From JAGLWP01 sp964444095 (GTDB lineage Archaea; Nanobdellota; Nanobdellia; Pacearchaeales; GW2011-AR1), in contig CAYUEW010000002.1 in the NCBI GenBank assembly GCA_964444095.1, positions 1 to 39,298 on the forward strand: DNA of 39,298 bases, given 5' to 3'. The notes beneath the pieces were generated by a model. The model worked only from the letters and a program-made list of their open reading frames with translations, was not told where the DNA came from and did not search any database. Below are positions 29,919 to 37,379 of this stretch, piece by piece. A program made the translations under genes and the position numbers. The stretch's first letter is position 1; every line of letters starts with the position of its first letter.

Positions 29919-29994
29919 TAGCGAGGGCGGGATTTGAACCACGCGACCTCCGGGTTATGGGCCCGACGAGCACTCCAGGCTGCTCCACCTCGCT
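29919..29994 (-). tRNA. Initiator tRNA-Met (CAT)
   Basis: A 76-nt gene. Initiator marks: A1-T72 end pair in acceptor AGCGAGG/CCTCGCT, GGG/CCC in the anticodon stem, anticodon CAT. The anticodon loop is CCCATAA, so position 33 is C, not T. The T-arm reads GCGTGG-TTCAAAT-CCCGC, which pairs only if one T is bulged. No CCA and no intron. TATA box 27 nt upstream is shared with rnhB. Confidence 0.94.
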
Positions 29995-30017
29995 ATAATA
30001 AGTCCATCAAAATTAAA

Positions 30018-30025
30018 TTTATAAA
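30018..30025. promoter_or_regulatory. Shared palindromic TATA box for initiator tRNA and rnhB
   Basis: TTTATAAA is a perfect palindrome. Its centre (30021.5) is 27.5 nt from the tRNA 5' end (29994, minus) and 25.5 nt from the rnhB ATG (30047, plus). No other TATA-like sequence fits either start in the 52-bp gap. A single element could direct transcription in both directions, with a leaderless rnhB message. Confidence 0.6.
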
Positions 30026-30046
30026 GGTTATGAAATTGGACATTCT

Positions 30047-30712
30047 ATGTTAATACTCGGAATAGATGATGCAGGGAGAGGACCAGTAATAGGTCCAATG
30101 GTTCTGGCGGGTTGTTTGATAGATGAAAAGACAGAACAAGAATTCAAGAAATGGGGAGTAAAAGATAGCAAACAATTAACTCAGAAAAGACGAGAGTTCT
30201 TAGCAGAAAAAATAAGAGCGCAAGCAGAGACTTTTGAGATTGTGTTGGCTTCGCCAGAAGAGATAGATTTTGCAAACTCTAAGGGAGTCAACTTAAATGA
30301 TTTAGAAGCGCTGAAAACAGCAAAAATAATTAATAGGATAAATAAAGGTTTTAAAAAAATAAAGGTGGTGGTGGATTGCCCTTCAGTTAGTCTAGTAAAA
30401 TGGGGTGATTTTCTAAAAACAAAAATAAAGAACTTATCAAACCTAGAAGTTTATTGCGAACACAAGGCAGACCAAAATCACATCGCGGTTTCAGCGGCTT
30501 CAATTCTTGCAAAGGACACACGAGAAAAAGAAATGGATAAATTAAAAGAGATTTACGGAAAAGAAATTGGTTCTGGTTATTGTTCAGATCCTCTAACCTG
30601 CAAATTCCTCGAAAAACATTGTCAAAAATATGAAGATAAAGGAATTTTCAGAAAAACCTGGAGCACATGGAAAAAAATAATCGCAGGTTCTAAACAGAAA
30701 AAATTGTTTTAA
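30047..30712 (+). CDS. rnhB: Ribonuclease HII with DD instead of DE in the first motif
   Basis: The enzyme cleaves RNA in RNA-DNA hybrids, including single ribonucleotides in DNA. The 221-aa length is normal. The N-terminal motif is GIDDAGRGPVIGPMVLAG; in most family members it is GIDEAGRG, so the second catalytic acid is Asp8 rather than Glu. Other motifs are present: KDSKQLT, KVVVDCPSVS (third acid) and CEHKADQNHIAVSAASILAKDTR (fourth acid and conserved Ala-Ser). The C-terminal segment GSGYCSDPLT and FRKTWST also fits. Leaderless from the shared TATA box. Confidence 0.95.
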   Translation: MLILGIDDAGRGPVIGPMVLAGCLIDEKTEQEFKKWGVKDSKQLTQKRREFLAEKIRAQAETFEIVLASPEEIDFANSKGVNLNDLEALKTAKIINRINKGFKKIKVVVDCPSVSLVKWGDFLKTKIKNLSNLEVYCEHKADQNHIAVSAASILAKDTREKEMDKLKEIYGKEIGSGYCSDPLTCKFLEKHCQKYEDKGIFRKTWSTWKKIIAGSKQKKLF

Positions 30713-30717
30713 AATTA

Positions 30718-31092
30718 TTATTTATTTTTACTAGCGTAAGCATTTTCTAATTTTTCACGTAACGCCTTTCTCTGGTCTTTCCACGCGTCTTTTTTAGGAT
30801 CCCAGTCATCTAAACTAAGCATTTTTTTTGATTCTTTGAGATAAGATTCTAATAAAGAAATATCTTCAGAGATAATTGTTCCAGGATACCTTTGAGCATA
30901 TGATTTATCTTCATCTTTAAGGGGATTAATTTTTGGTTGGCCATATGCGATTCTTGCTATAACATCCATTAAAGAAATATCTTCATATTTTTCTACTAAA
31001 GTTTTGCTTCCTAATTGCGGGATAATTGCCCTGTTTTCTGTAAGATAAGCAAGTTCTGAATTATCTGTTCTTCGTTTTACAAAATATAACAT
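30718..31092 (-). CDS. Hypothetical protein, 124 aa
   Basis: A soluble, charged protein starting MLYFVKRRTDNSELAYLTEN; a mixed alpha/beta N-terminal half with IARIAYGQPKINPLKDEDKS in the middle and a helical C-terminal half (LLESYLKESKKMLSL, WKDQRKALREKLENAYASKNK). It converges with rnhB (5 bp between stops) and is divergent from the SMC gene. The upstream gap 31093-31198 contains the SMC promoter. No family recognised. Confidence 0.55.
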   Translation of the reverse strand: MLYFVKRRTDNSELAYLTENRAIIPQLGSKTLVEKYEDISLMDVIARIAYGQPKINPLKDEDKSYAQRYPGTIISEDISLLESYLKESKKMLSLDDWDPKKDAWKDQRKALREKLENAYASKNK

Positions 31093-31198
31093 ACTATTTC
31101 ATCGTACATCTGTTTATAAAAATTATTGCGATAAAATAGCATTGTTGAAAGTTGATGGGTTTCTCAAACTTTAAAAATCTCCTTTCTTTATTTTCTTC

Positions 31199-34057
31199 AT
31201 GCCTTATATAAAAAAGATAGTGATGCATGGATTTAAGAGTTTTGTGAAGAAGACAGAAATCCCTTTCACCCCTGGGATAAATGTTATCTTGGGTCCTAAT
31301 GGGAGTGGGAAAAGTAATATTTCTGATGCATTGTGTTTTGTTCTCGGGAGACTTTCAATTAAATCTATGCGAGCCGCGAGAGCAAAGAACTTAATTTTCA
31401 TGGGAACAAAATCTATTGGACCGGCAAAGGAAGCCTCTGTAGAAATTGTTTTTGATAATGAAGATAAAACCTTCTCTCTTGAAACCAAAGAAATTTCTAT
31501 AAAACGGATTGTAAGAAAAAACAGCCAGAGTATATACAAAATAAATAATGAAACAAAAACAAGGCAAGAAATTTTGGCGTTATTGGCTCAAGCAGGAATT
31601 GACCCAAACGGTTTTAATATTATTCTGCAGGGGGAGATTCAAAATTTCGTGAGAATGCAACCAGAAGACCGGAGAAAGATTATAGAAGAAGTTTCAGGAA
31701 TTTCTATTTATGAAATGAGGAAAGAAAAGTCATTGAAAGAATTAAATAAAACAGAAGATAAATTAAAAGAGGTGACAACGATTCTTAGAGAGCGAACTAT
31801 TTTTTTGAATAATCTTGAGAAGGAGAGACAGCAAGCACTTCGTTATAAAAGATTGGAGAAAGATATTAAGAGATACAAGGCGAGCATAATTTACCACGAT
31901 TTGACAAAAAAGAAAAAAGAAGCTGAAGTGATTGAGGGGGGCATTTCTAAAACAAGGAAAGAAGTAGACAAATCAAAGAAAGTGAGTTTGACAATCCAAG
32001 CGAATATAGAGAATATGGAATCAAAAGTTCTGTCAATTAATTCAACTATTCAAAAATCAACAGGGCTTGAGCAAGAAAAACTTAATCAAGAAATAGCAGA
32101 TATTCGTGCAGAGCTTGCAGGAATAAATGTGCGAGTAGAAAATTATGAGAAAAAACTTTTAGAAATAAGAAAGCAAAAACAGGAATTTGAACAATTGCTT
32201 AATGAAGATAAGTCCTCGATAAAAAAACTTCAGGCAGATTCTCCGAGCAAATCTCGGACTCAAAAAGAGATAGAAGACAAGAAAAAAGAACTGGAAGAAT
32301 TTGAAGAGAAAAGGAAAAAATTTTACACGACCAAGTCAGAATTGAAATCTATTCGCGAGAGAATTCATGATAAAGAAGTTCTTTTGCAAAATTTCACAAA
32401 TGAAGCTGAATTTTCAATAAAACAAATAAAATCTTTTTTTAGAGATTTGTTTGATAGAAATACTAAACAAGAAAAAGTGGACACATTGAAATTCGCACTT
32501 ACAGAAAAAAGAGAATTATTAGAGCGATTGAATAAGCGAGAAATAGAACTTGAGAAAGTTTCTGGAGCAAACGAGTATGAAATAGATAAACAGACAAAGT
32601 TGGTTGGGAAAATTTCTAAGATGGATGTTTGTCCGCTTTGTAAAAATAAGATTACTCAAACGCACATAGATGAAATGCATAAGGATATTATTCCGCAAAT
32701 CGCATCTTTGAAGAAAGCGACAGAGAACTCAGATAAAGAATTAGCAGAAATTTATAATAAAAAAGAAATGATTAAACAGGCGATAGAGCAAGCGACTGTG
32801 GAGATTTCAAAGCGAGAGTCTGACTTGATTAAGATTGCAAACATAGATGAAAAGAAAGAGCAGATTAAAATTCTTCAAGCAAAGGTTGATGTTTTGCGTG
32901 GGGAGTTGACAGAGTTAGCTAAGAGAAAGAAGAATCTTGAAATGAATTTTGATAAAGATTCTAATATTGAACAAAAGTATGAGACACTGCGAGTTGAGAT
33001 TCAGGAAATTTCTTCACGAACAAAAGAAAATATTAATTCAGAAATTTCGTTTAAGCAAAGAGAATTTGAACGGGCAAAGATTTCTCTTAATCAAGCAACA
33101 AGAGAAGAAGAGGATTTGCAAAAAGAATTACAAGAACTCAAGCAACAAAAAAATGAGCGGGAAAAATCTTTTGAGAAGAAAAAAGAGCTTGAGCAAAAGT
33201 TAATTGAAAGGTTTCAGAAATTGATTTTAGAGAGGGATGCTTTGCAAAAAGAAGTAAGAGAGACAGAAATCAAGCTTGAGTCAAATAAAAATGTCACATA
33301 CAATTTTGAACGAGATGTTAATAATTTAAAAATAGATATGGCGCGAGTTAGTGCAGAAGTTGAGAATCTTGAAACCGAGATGTTGGAGTTTCCAAATATT
33401 GAAATGATAAGAGTAAACAAGGATTCTCTTTTACAAAAATTAAACAAAGCGCAAGAAATTATTTCGCGGATTGGTTCTGTAAATCTTCGTTCTTTGGAAG
33501 TTTATGAACAGGTTAAAAAGGAATATGATTCTGTCCAAGAAAAAGCAGAGATTATCAGTAAAGAAAAAGAAGGTGTGATGAAAATAATCCATGAGATAGA
33601 CATAAGAAAGAAAAAAGAATTCTTGAAAACACTTATTTCGCTTAATGAAATTTTCACACGGAATTTCTCCCATTTAAGCGAGAAAGGAAAGGTTTATCTT
33701 GAGATGGAAAATAAGAAAGACCCCTTTGAAGGAGGGATAAGTATAACAGTGAAAACAGGACACGGGAAATATCTTGATGTGAAGTCATTGTCTGGGGGAG
33801 AGCAAACCCTTGTTGCACTTTCCTTAATTTTTGCGATACAGGAATTAAGCCCGTATTATTTTTACATATTGGACGAAATTGATGCAGCGCTTGATAAAAG
33901 AAACTCATCACGGCTTGCGAATTTGCTTCAGAAGTACATGCAGAGAGGACAGTATATTGTTATTTCGCATAATGATGAAGTTATTTCAAATGCAACAAAT
34001 TTGTTCGGAATAAGCATGCATGACGGAATTTCAAAAGTAGTTAGTCTGAACGTTTAA
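31199..34057 (+). CDS. smc: SMC-type ATPase with a Rad50-like zinc hook in place of the hinge
   Basis: The 952-aa product is shorter than canonical SMC (about 1150-1200 aa). N-terminal head: YIKKIVMHGFKSFVKKTEI and Walker A GPNGSGKS (32-39), plus the SMC-typical NISDALCFVLG. C-terminal head: SLSGGEQTLVALSLIFAIQE (signature about 864) and YFYILDEIDAALDKRN (Walker B D892/E893). These are SMC-type heads. Between them are long coiled coils (about 170-470 and 495-800), and at the exact middle a CPLC motif (Cys478, Cys481) within KMDVCPLCKNKITQTHID, as in the Rad50 zinc hook; no ~180-aa hinge domain is visible. A TATA box 26 nt upstream gives a leaderless message. No ScpA kleisin gene is adjacent. 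Confidence 0.9.
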   Translation: MPYIKKIVMHGFKSFVKKTEIPFTPGINVILGPNGSGKSNISDALCFVLGRLSIKSMRAARAKNLIFMGTKSIGPAKEASVEIVFDNEDKTFSLETKEISIKRIVRKNSQSIYKINNETKTRQEILALLAQAGIDPNGFNIILQGEIQNFVRMQPEDRRKIIEEVSGISIYEMRKEKSLKELNKTEDKLKEVTTILRERTIFLNNLEKERQQALRYKRLEKDIKRYKASIIYHDLTKKKKEAEVIEGGISKTRKEVDKSKKVSLTIQANIENMESKVLSINSTIQKSTGLEQEKLNQEIADIRAELAGINVRVENYEKKLLEIRKQKQEFEQLLNEDKSSIKKLQADSPSKSRTQKEIEDKKKELEEFEEKRKKFYTTKSELKSIRERIHDKEVLLQNFTNEAEFSIKQIKSFFRDLFDRNTKQEKVDTLKFALTEKRELLERLNKREIELEKVSGANEYEIDKQTKLVGKISKMDVCPLCKNKITQTHIDEMHKDIIPQIASLKKATENSDKELAEIYNKKEMIKQAIEQATVEISKRESDLIKIANIDEKKEQIKILQAKVDVLRGELTELAKRKKNLEMNFDKDSNIEQKYETLRVEIQEISSRTKENINSEISFKQREFERAKISLNQATREEEDLQKELQELKQQKNEREKSFEKKKELEQKLIERFQKLILERDALQKEVRETEIKLESNKNVTYNFERDVNNLKIDMARVSAEVENLETEMLEFPNIEMIRVNKDSLLQKLNKAQEIISRIGSVNLRSLEVYEQVKKEYDSVQEKAEIISKEKEGVMKIIHEIDIRKKKEFLKTLISLNEIFTRNFSHLSEKGKVYLEMENKKDPFEGGISITVKTGHGKYLDVKSLSGGEQTLVALSLIFAIQELSPYYFYILDEIDAALDKRNSSRLANLLQKYMQRGQYIVISHNDEVISNATNLFGISMHDGISKVVSLNV

Positions 34058-34452
34058 AGTTTGCCTTGTCTGTCATAAACGCCTTTAACTTTTTGACAAA
34101 CATCTATTAATTTTCCAGCCCCAGGAGTTTCATAAAATTCTTTCGGAGTATCTATTAATTGTTCTAAATATCCTTGAGCATCTTCTATTTGCCTAGCAGT
34201 TGCAAGAATCAATCTGGGTGAAAAATTTTTCTCCCCATTAAACTCTTCATAAATTTCTTTCAAACTATCTTGCCCAATAAAATGCATAACTGTCGCAGTA
34301 GTTATTAATCCATTTTGAATTTTTCCAAGATATTCTATCGCTCCTTTAATATATTCCTCTCCAGTGTCTGTGATAGAATTCTGATTATGTCTAACCTGAT
34401 TAATAATATAATCAAATACTAATTCTTGTCCGAAAACATTTGCTTCATCCAT
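34054..34452 (-). CDS. Hypothetical helical protein, 132 aa
   Basis: An acidic, mostly helical soluble protein (MDEANVFGQELVFDYIINQV, SPRLILATARQIEDAQGYL). Its 3' end overlaps the SMC stop by 4 nt in convergent orientation. It is the last of three closely spaced minus-strand genes (35408 to 34054), separated from the membrane gene upstream by 51 bp. No motif or family recognised. Confidence 0.6.
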   Translation of the reverse strand: MDEANVFGQELVFDYIINQVRHNQNSITDTGEEYIKGAIEYLGKIQNGLITTATVMHFIGQDSLKEIYEEFNGEKNFSPRLILATARQIEDAQGYLEQLIDTPKEFYETPGAGKLIDVCQKVKGVYDRQGKL

Positions 34453-34503
34453 TTTGTTATTATTTAGTTTTGACTTTTAAATATTTATATTCTTTTAGGG
34501 ATT

Positions 34504-34884
34504 TTACTCTTTTCCTCCGAGTATGCCCAGAATATTTCCTGCATAAACCGATGCAATATCTATTATTGTATCTATTGCAATTTCACTTTCTTGAAAAACA
34601 TATTTATCTTCAACATATTCCCAGCCCCCATTGAATAATGTACCCACCATTAATCCTGCGACAACTCCTTTTGCACCTCCTCCTGCTCTTCTATAAGCAA
34701 GGGTTCCCATTCCAACCCCCATTGCTAAGTGGTCTACTGTGTTATACTTGTTTAAGTCATGATGGAGAAGAGAATTAGATAAGACACTGGCAATACTCCC
34801 CAAGCCCCACATCACTGCAAAATTAAAAGCACTTTCTTTTAAATCCTCTTTAAATGTCCTTTGTTCTAAAATGGTTTTTGTCAT
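34504..34884 (-). CDS. Membrane protein, VanZ/YjdF-like pattern
   Basis: The 126-aa product has about three TM segments (about 20-39, 52-66, 71-86) and a C-terminal helix pair (about 105-124). Conserved-looking acidic residues occur in DHLAMGVGMGTLAYR, GGWEYVEDKYV and DTIIDIASVYAGNILG, the H/D...WE.E...D..D..N..G spacing seen in VanZ/YjdF (DUF2238)-like small membrane proteins. That link is tentative. The ATG overlaps the TGA of the preceding gene (ATGA), indicating translational coupling. Confidence 0.6.
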   Translation of the reverse strand: MTKTILEQRTFKEDLKESAFNFAVMWGLGSIASVLSNSLLHHDLNKYNTVDHLAMGVGMGTLAYRRAGGGAKGVVAGLMVGTLFNGGWEYVEDKYVFQESEIAIDTIIDIASVYAGNILGILGGKE

Positions 34885-35408
34885 TTTATTCCATGAAACA
34901 CGTCTGTGGCATATTCTTTAAAATTATTATAAATGCGATTAAATTCTTCTCTACCCGAGAAAGTTAATTCTGGAAAAGGAATTTGATCAATTAAGTATTC
35001 TATGTCAGAAAAATTCTCTTTAGATAATTTTTTTTCTGCATACATATTTGAAGATTCTATCATACAGAATATCGCATTGTCTATAGTTTTACTATTAATT
35101 TGAGAGGGAACCTTTTCTTTTCCATCTAAAAATATTCTTTTTGGGCTTCCAAAAATTGTTTCAACTCCAGAGGTAAAAAGAGTATCAGAAAGTTTTAGAT
35201 ACAATCCGGATATCTCTTCGAATTTTCCAAATCTTTTAAGTTCATTAAATGCAGTCCTTGCTTTGATATATTCAAAGTTCATTAAAAGATTTTTTCCAAG
35301 AGAAAGGAGTTTATCTGGAGAATAATTTCTGATTCTGTCTAATTCTGGTTTAATCAATCTAAGAACAGAATTCTCTTCAAAATTTGGTTGGGGGTATTCG
35401 TTTGTCAT
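34881..35408 (-). CDS. Hypothetical soluble protein, 175 aa
   Basis: An alpha-rich protein beginning MTNEYPQPNFEENSVLRLIK and containing SLGKNLLMNFEYIKARTAFNELKRFGKFEEISGLYLKL in segments that resemble TPR-like helix pairs, although no repeat is certain. No signal or TM. An unusually complete ribosome site, GAGGTGAT (35420-35427 on the minus strand), lies about 11 nt upstream of the ATG. It is the first gene of the three-gene cluster with the membrane protein and the 132-aa protein. No family recognised. Confidence 0.6.
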   Translation of the reverse strand: MTNEYPQPNFEENSVLRLIKPELDRIRNYSPDKLLSLGKNLLMNFEYIKARTAFNELKRFGKFEEISGLYLKLSDTLFTSGVETIFGSPKRIFLDGKEKVPSQINSKTIDNAIFCMIESSNMYAEKKLSKENFSDIEYLIDQIPFPELTFSGREEFNRIYNNFKEYATDVFHGIK

Positions 35409-35469
35409 CTTATTTCATCACCTCAGGAATATAAAAAAATAAAAAAATAAAAATAAAAATTTAGTAAGC

Positions 35470-36714
35470 TTAGTAGTAGCTTTCGCCGAATTCTTCAGCT
35501 TTTTCTGGTTTCTTTGTTATTAAAACAATCATAACTACCAATAGCACTACGAATATTACAGCCAAGATTAATGTAAGCACAAATATTGGGCTTGACATTC
35601 TGTCTGCATCTTCGCTTACGCCAGTATAGTTAACTGTTCCAACAAGTTCATTTCCGCTAAGGACTAATACATCAAAGTTGTATTCTTCGTCTTCAGGGAA
35701 TAATACTTCCACTAATTTGCTTGATCCAGCTTGTACAGCAATTGTTAACTCTTCAGAAGGGTAAACGATTGTGTAAACTTTCAAAGCATTTGTAGGGTTA
35801 AGTACTAACAAATTGCTTCCTGCTTTTAATACAACTTCAGGAAAACCATTTGCTACAGTAACTTGTTTCTCAACAATTTCACTGAAATCAGCAACTTCTA
35901 CTCCAAGAGTGTAGATACCTGATGCAACACTGTAAGGTACTTCTAAGTAAACTGTTACAGAATCTTCATCATCATCTGAATCGAATTCAGCAGCAGTAAC
36001 TAAGTCCCCGAAATAAGTAGTTCTTTCAACACCTAATTCAGTGATACTTACTGTCACATAAAGTTCTTCTAAGTCGTTGTATCCAGTATTTTTCAAAACA
36101 ACTTCAATTGGAGATGTTTCTCCAGCTGAAAGTGTGTTACTCATAATAACTGACTTTACTTCAACTTCGAATGACTCTCTTTGAACTCTCAAGGTGTCTA
36201 AAGAATTCTCTGTTTCTAAATCTGCATTCCAGACTTTAACAGTGAAATCCATATCTTCGCTTGATTTGTCTTCATCTACTTCTGGAACTTCTATTGTTAA
36301 TGTTTTAACATAAGTTTTTCCAGCTTCAACATCAAAATATGCTGAAGTAGTAGTTGAGTCGCCTTCTTCACCTTCAAGTTTTATTCTTACTCTAACATTA
36401 GACGCATCATAGTCACTATCGTAACTTGATTCATCAATGAAATTACCTACCGAAGTAGTGTCTAATACATCAATAAAACCATCTGCATCATTATCAAGAC
36501 CATCTGTCATACCAGTGAATACTGTAAATGTAACTTTAACAGTTACATCTTCACCAGCAATAGCAGTTGCAGAATTTACAGCTACATTATCTATTTGAAC
36601 AGATAAAGGAGTAGATGTAATTTCTAAAGCACTAACAGTTGTAGCTAAGAACAAAAGAGTCGCGATTGCTAAAAAAGAAACCAAAGTTCTTTTTGCATTC
36701 ATTTTGTTTTTCAT
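35470..36714 (-). CDS. Exported membrane-anchored protein with CARDB/Ig-like repeats
   Basis: The start at 36714 gives about 414 aa, MKNKMNAKRTLVSFLAIATL; the longer frame from 36762 begins upstream of the predicted transcription start (TATA TTTATAAG centred at 36775, start near 36749). Signal peptide about 1-30 (ending TVSA), then extracellular beta-domains: about 31-195, and a CARDB-like domain (about 190-290: SAGETSPIEVVLKNTGYNDLEELYVTVSI), a further domain to about 370, and a C-terminal TM (about 378-400) followed by KKPEKAEEFGESYY. A 5' leader hairpin CAGAAAA...TTTTCTG (36729-36748) lies at the predicted mRNA 5' end. Likely an abundant surface protein. Confidence 0.75.
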   Translation of the reverse strand: MKNKMNAKRTLVSFLAIATLLFLATTVSALEITSTPLSVQIDNVAVNSATAIAGEDVTVKVTFTVFTGMTDGLDNDADGFIDVLDTTSVGNFIDESSYDSDYDASNVRVRIKLEGEEGDSTTTSAYFDVEAGKTYVKTLTIEVPEVDEDKSSEDMDFTVKVWNADLETENSLDTLRVQRESFEVEVKSVIMSNTLSAGETSPIEVVLKNTGYNDLEELYVTVSITELGVERTTYFGDLVTAAEFDSDDDEDSVTVYLEVPYSVASGIYTLGVEVADFSEIVEKQVTVANGFPEVVLKAGSNLLVLNPTNALKVYTIVYPSEELTIAVQAGSSKLVEVLFPEDEEYNFDVLVLSGNELVGTVNYTGVSEDADRMSSPIFVLTLILAVIFVVLLVVMIVLITKKPEKAEEFGESYY

Positions 36715-36821
36715 CTTATATTTAATTGCAGAAAAACTTAGTTTTCTGTAAACTGGACACATAAAAACGACTTATAAACTTTATGGTGACAACATACATG
36801 TTCTATTATATAGTACTAACT

Positions 36822-36863
36822 GTAAGTAACAAATAGTGGCTTTATTTCTCGCTTGTTACTTAC
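36822..36863. other. 11-bp perfect inverted repeat
   Basis: GTAAGTAACAA and TTGTTACTTAC are exact complements separated by 20 nt. It lies 64 bp downstream of the minus-strand stop at 36927 and about 60 bp upstream of the start of the surface-protein gene. It has no T-tract directly after the stem on the minus strand, so a terminator is not compelling; it may be an operator-like or RNA structure. The rest of the 36763-36926 gap shows only the TATA box of the surface-protein gene. Confidence 0.4.
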
Positions 36864-36926
36864 TGCCTATAATCGCAATTTCCCAACGACAAGAAATTCA
36901 TACAAATTCAGAACACAGAGTAAAAA

Positions 36927-37307
36927 TTAATAGAAAGATTTCCTAACGCCAAGTCCTTTCTCCAATCTATATGATTGAGAGTTAGAATCTCCAACAGTAA
37001 CAATCCTAAACGCGTGAGGATAAGGCAAATCATACCATCGCCCTTTAGAAATATTCAAAAGAACGCTTTTAGCACTATCTGCATCTTCTGCTAATCTACT
37101 TTCAAGAATTGCTTTCATTGCTTCTGCTTCTGTTTTTGGCTTACCCTTAACAATTCCCAAAGAACCAGTATACCAAACCTTCTCTGTCAATTTTTGCAGA
37201 GTAGAATGATTACCAAAAATATTAACAAAATTGTGCGCACCTTCTTCTTGAAGACTCGCGTTTTTTATAGTCCGCTTTTCAACAGTTTTACCGAAATTAA
37301 TATCCAT
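36927..37307 (-). CDS. Hypothetical protein, 126 aa
   Basis: A soluble protein with mixed alpha/beta pattern: MDINFGKTVEKRTIKNASLQ, WYTGSLGIVKGKPKTEAEAM, RWYDLPYPHAFRIVTVGD and a basic C-terminal LEKGLGVRKSFY. Several aromatic and Gly/Pro positions look structured, but no family is recognised. TATA TTTTATAAAC centred about 27 nt upstream of the ATG predicts a leaderless message. It follows dnaG on the same strand, after a terminator-like hairpin. Confidence 0.6.
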   Translation of the reverse strand: MDINFGKTVEKRTIKNASLQEEGAHNFVNIFGNHSTLQKLTEKVWYTGSLGIVKGKPKTEAEAMKAILESRLAEDADSAKSVLLNISKGRWYDLPYPHAFRIVTVGDSNSQSYRLEKGLGVRKSFY

Positions 37308-37341
37308 CTGATTATTGTGAGAAAATCAGTTTATAAAAGTT

Positions 37342-37372
37342 TGTAAAAAATAAAAAAGGGAGCAAAGCTCCC
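37342..37372 (-). terminator. Terminator-like hairpin and T-tract downstream of dnaG
   Basis: On the minus strand, 8 nt after the dnaG stop, GGGAGC-TTT-GCTCCC (37358-37372) is followed at once by TTTTTTATTTTTTA. This resembles a bacterial intrinsic terminator. T-tracts alone usually end archaeal transcripts, so the strong stem is notable. It separates dnaG from the gene at 36927. Confidence 0.6.
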
Positions 37373-37379
37373 ATTAAAA

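Noticed and set aside
31199..34057. Rad50 rather than SMC
   Set aside because: The signature and Walker B regions and the first 60 residues are SMC-like, and no Mre11 gene is adjacent. The hook alone is not enough to rename it.
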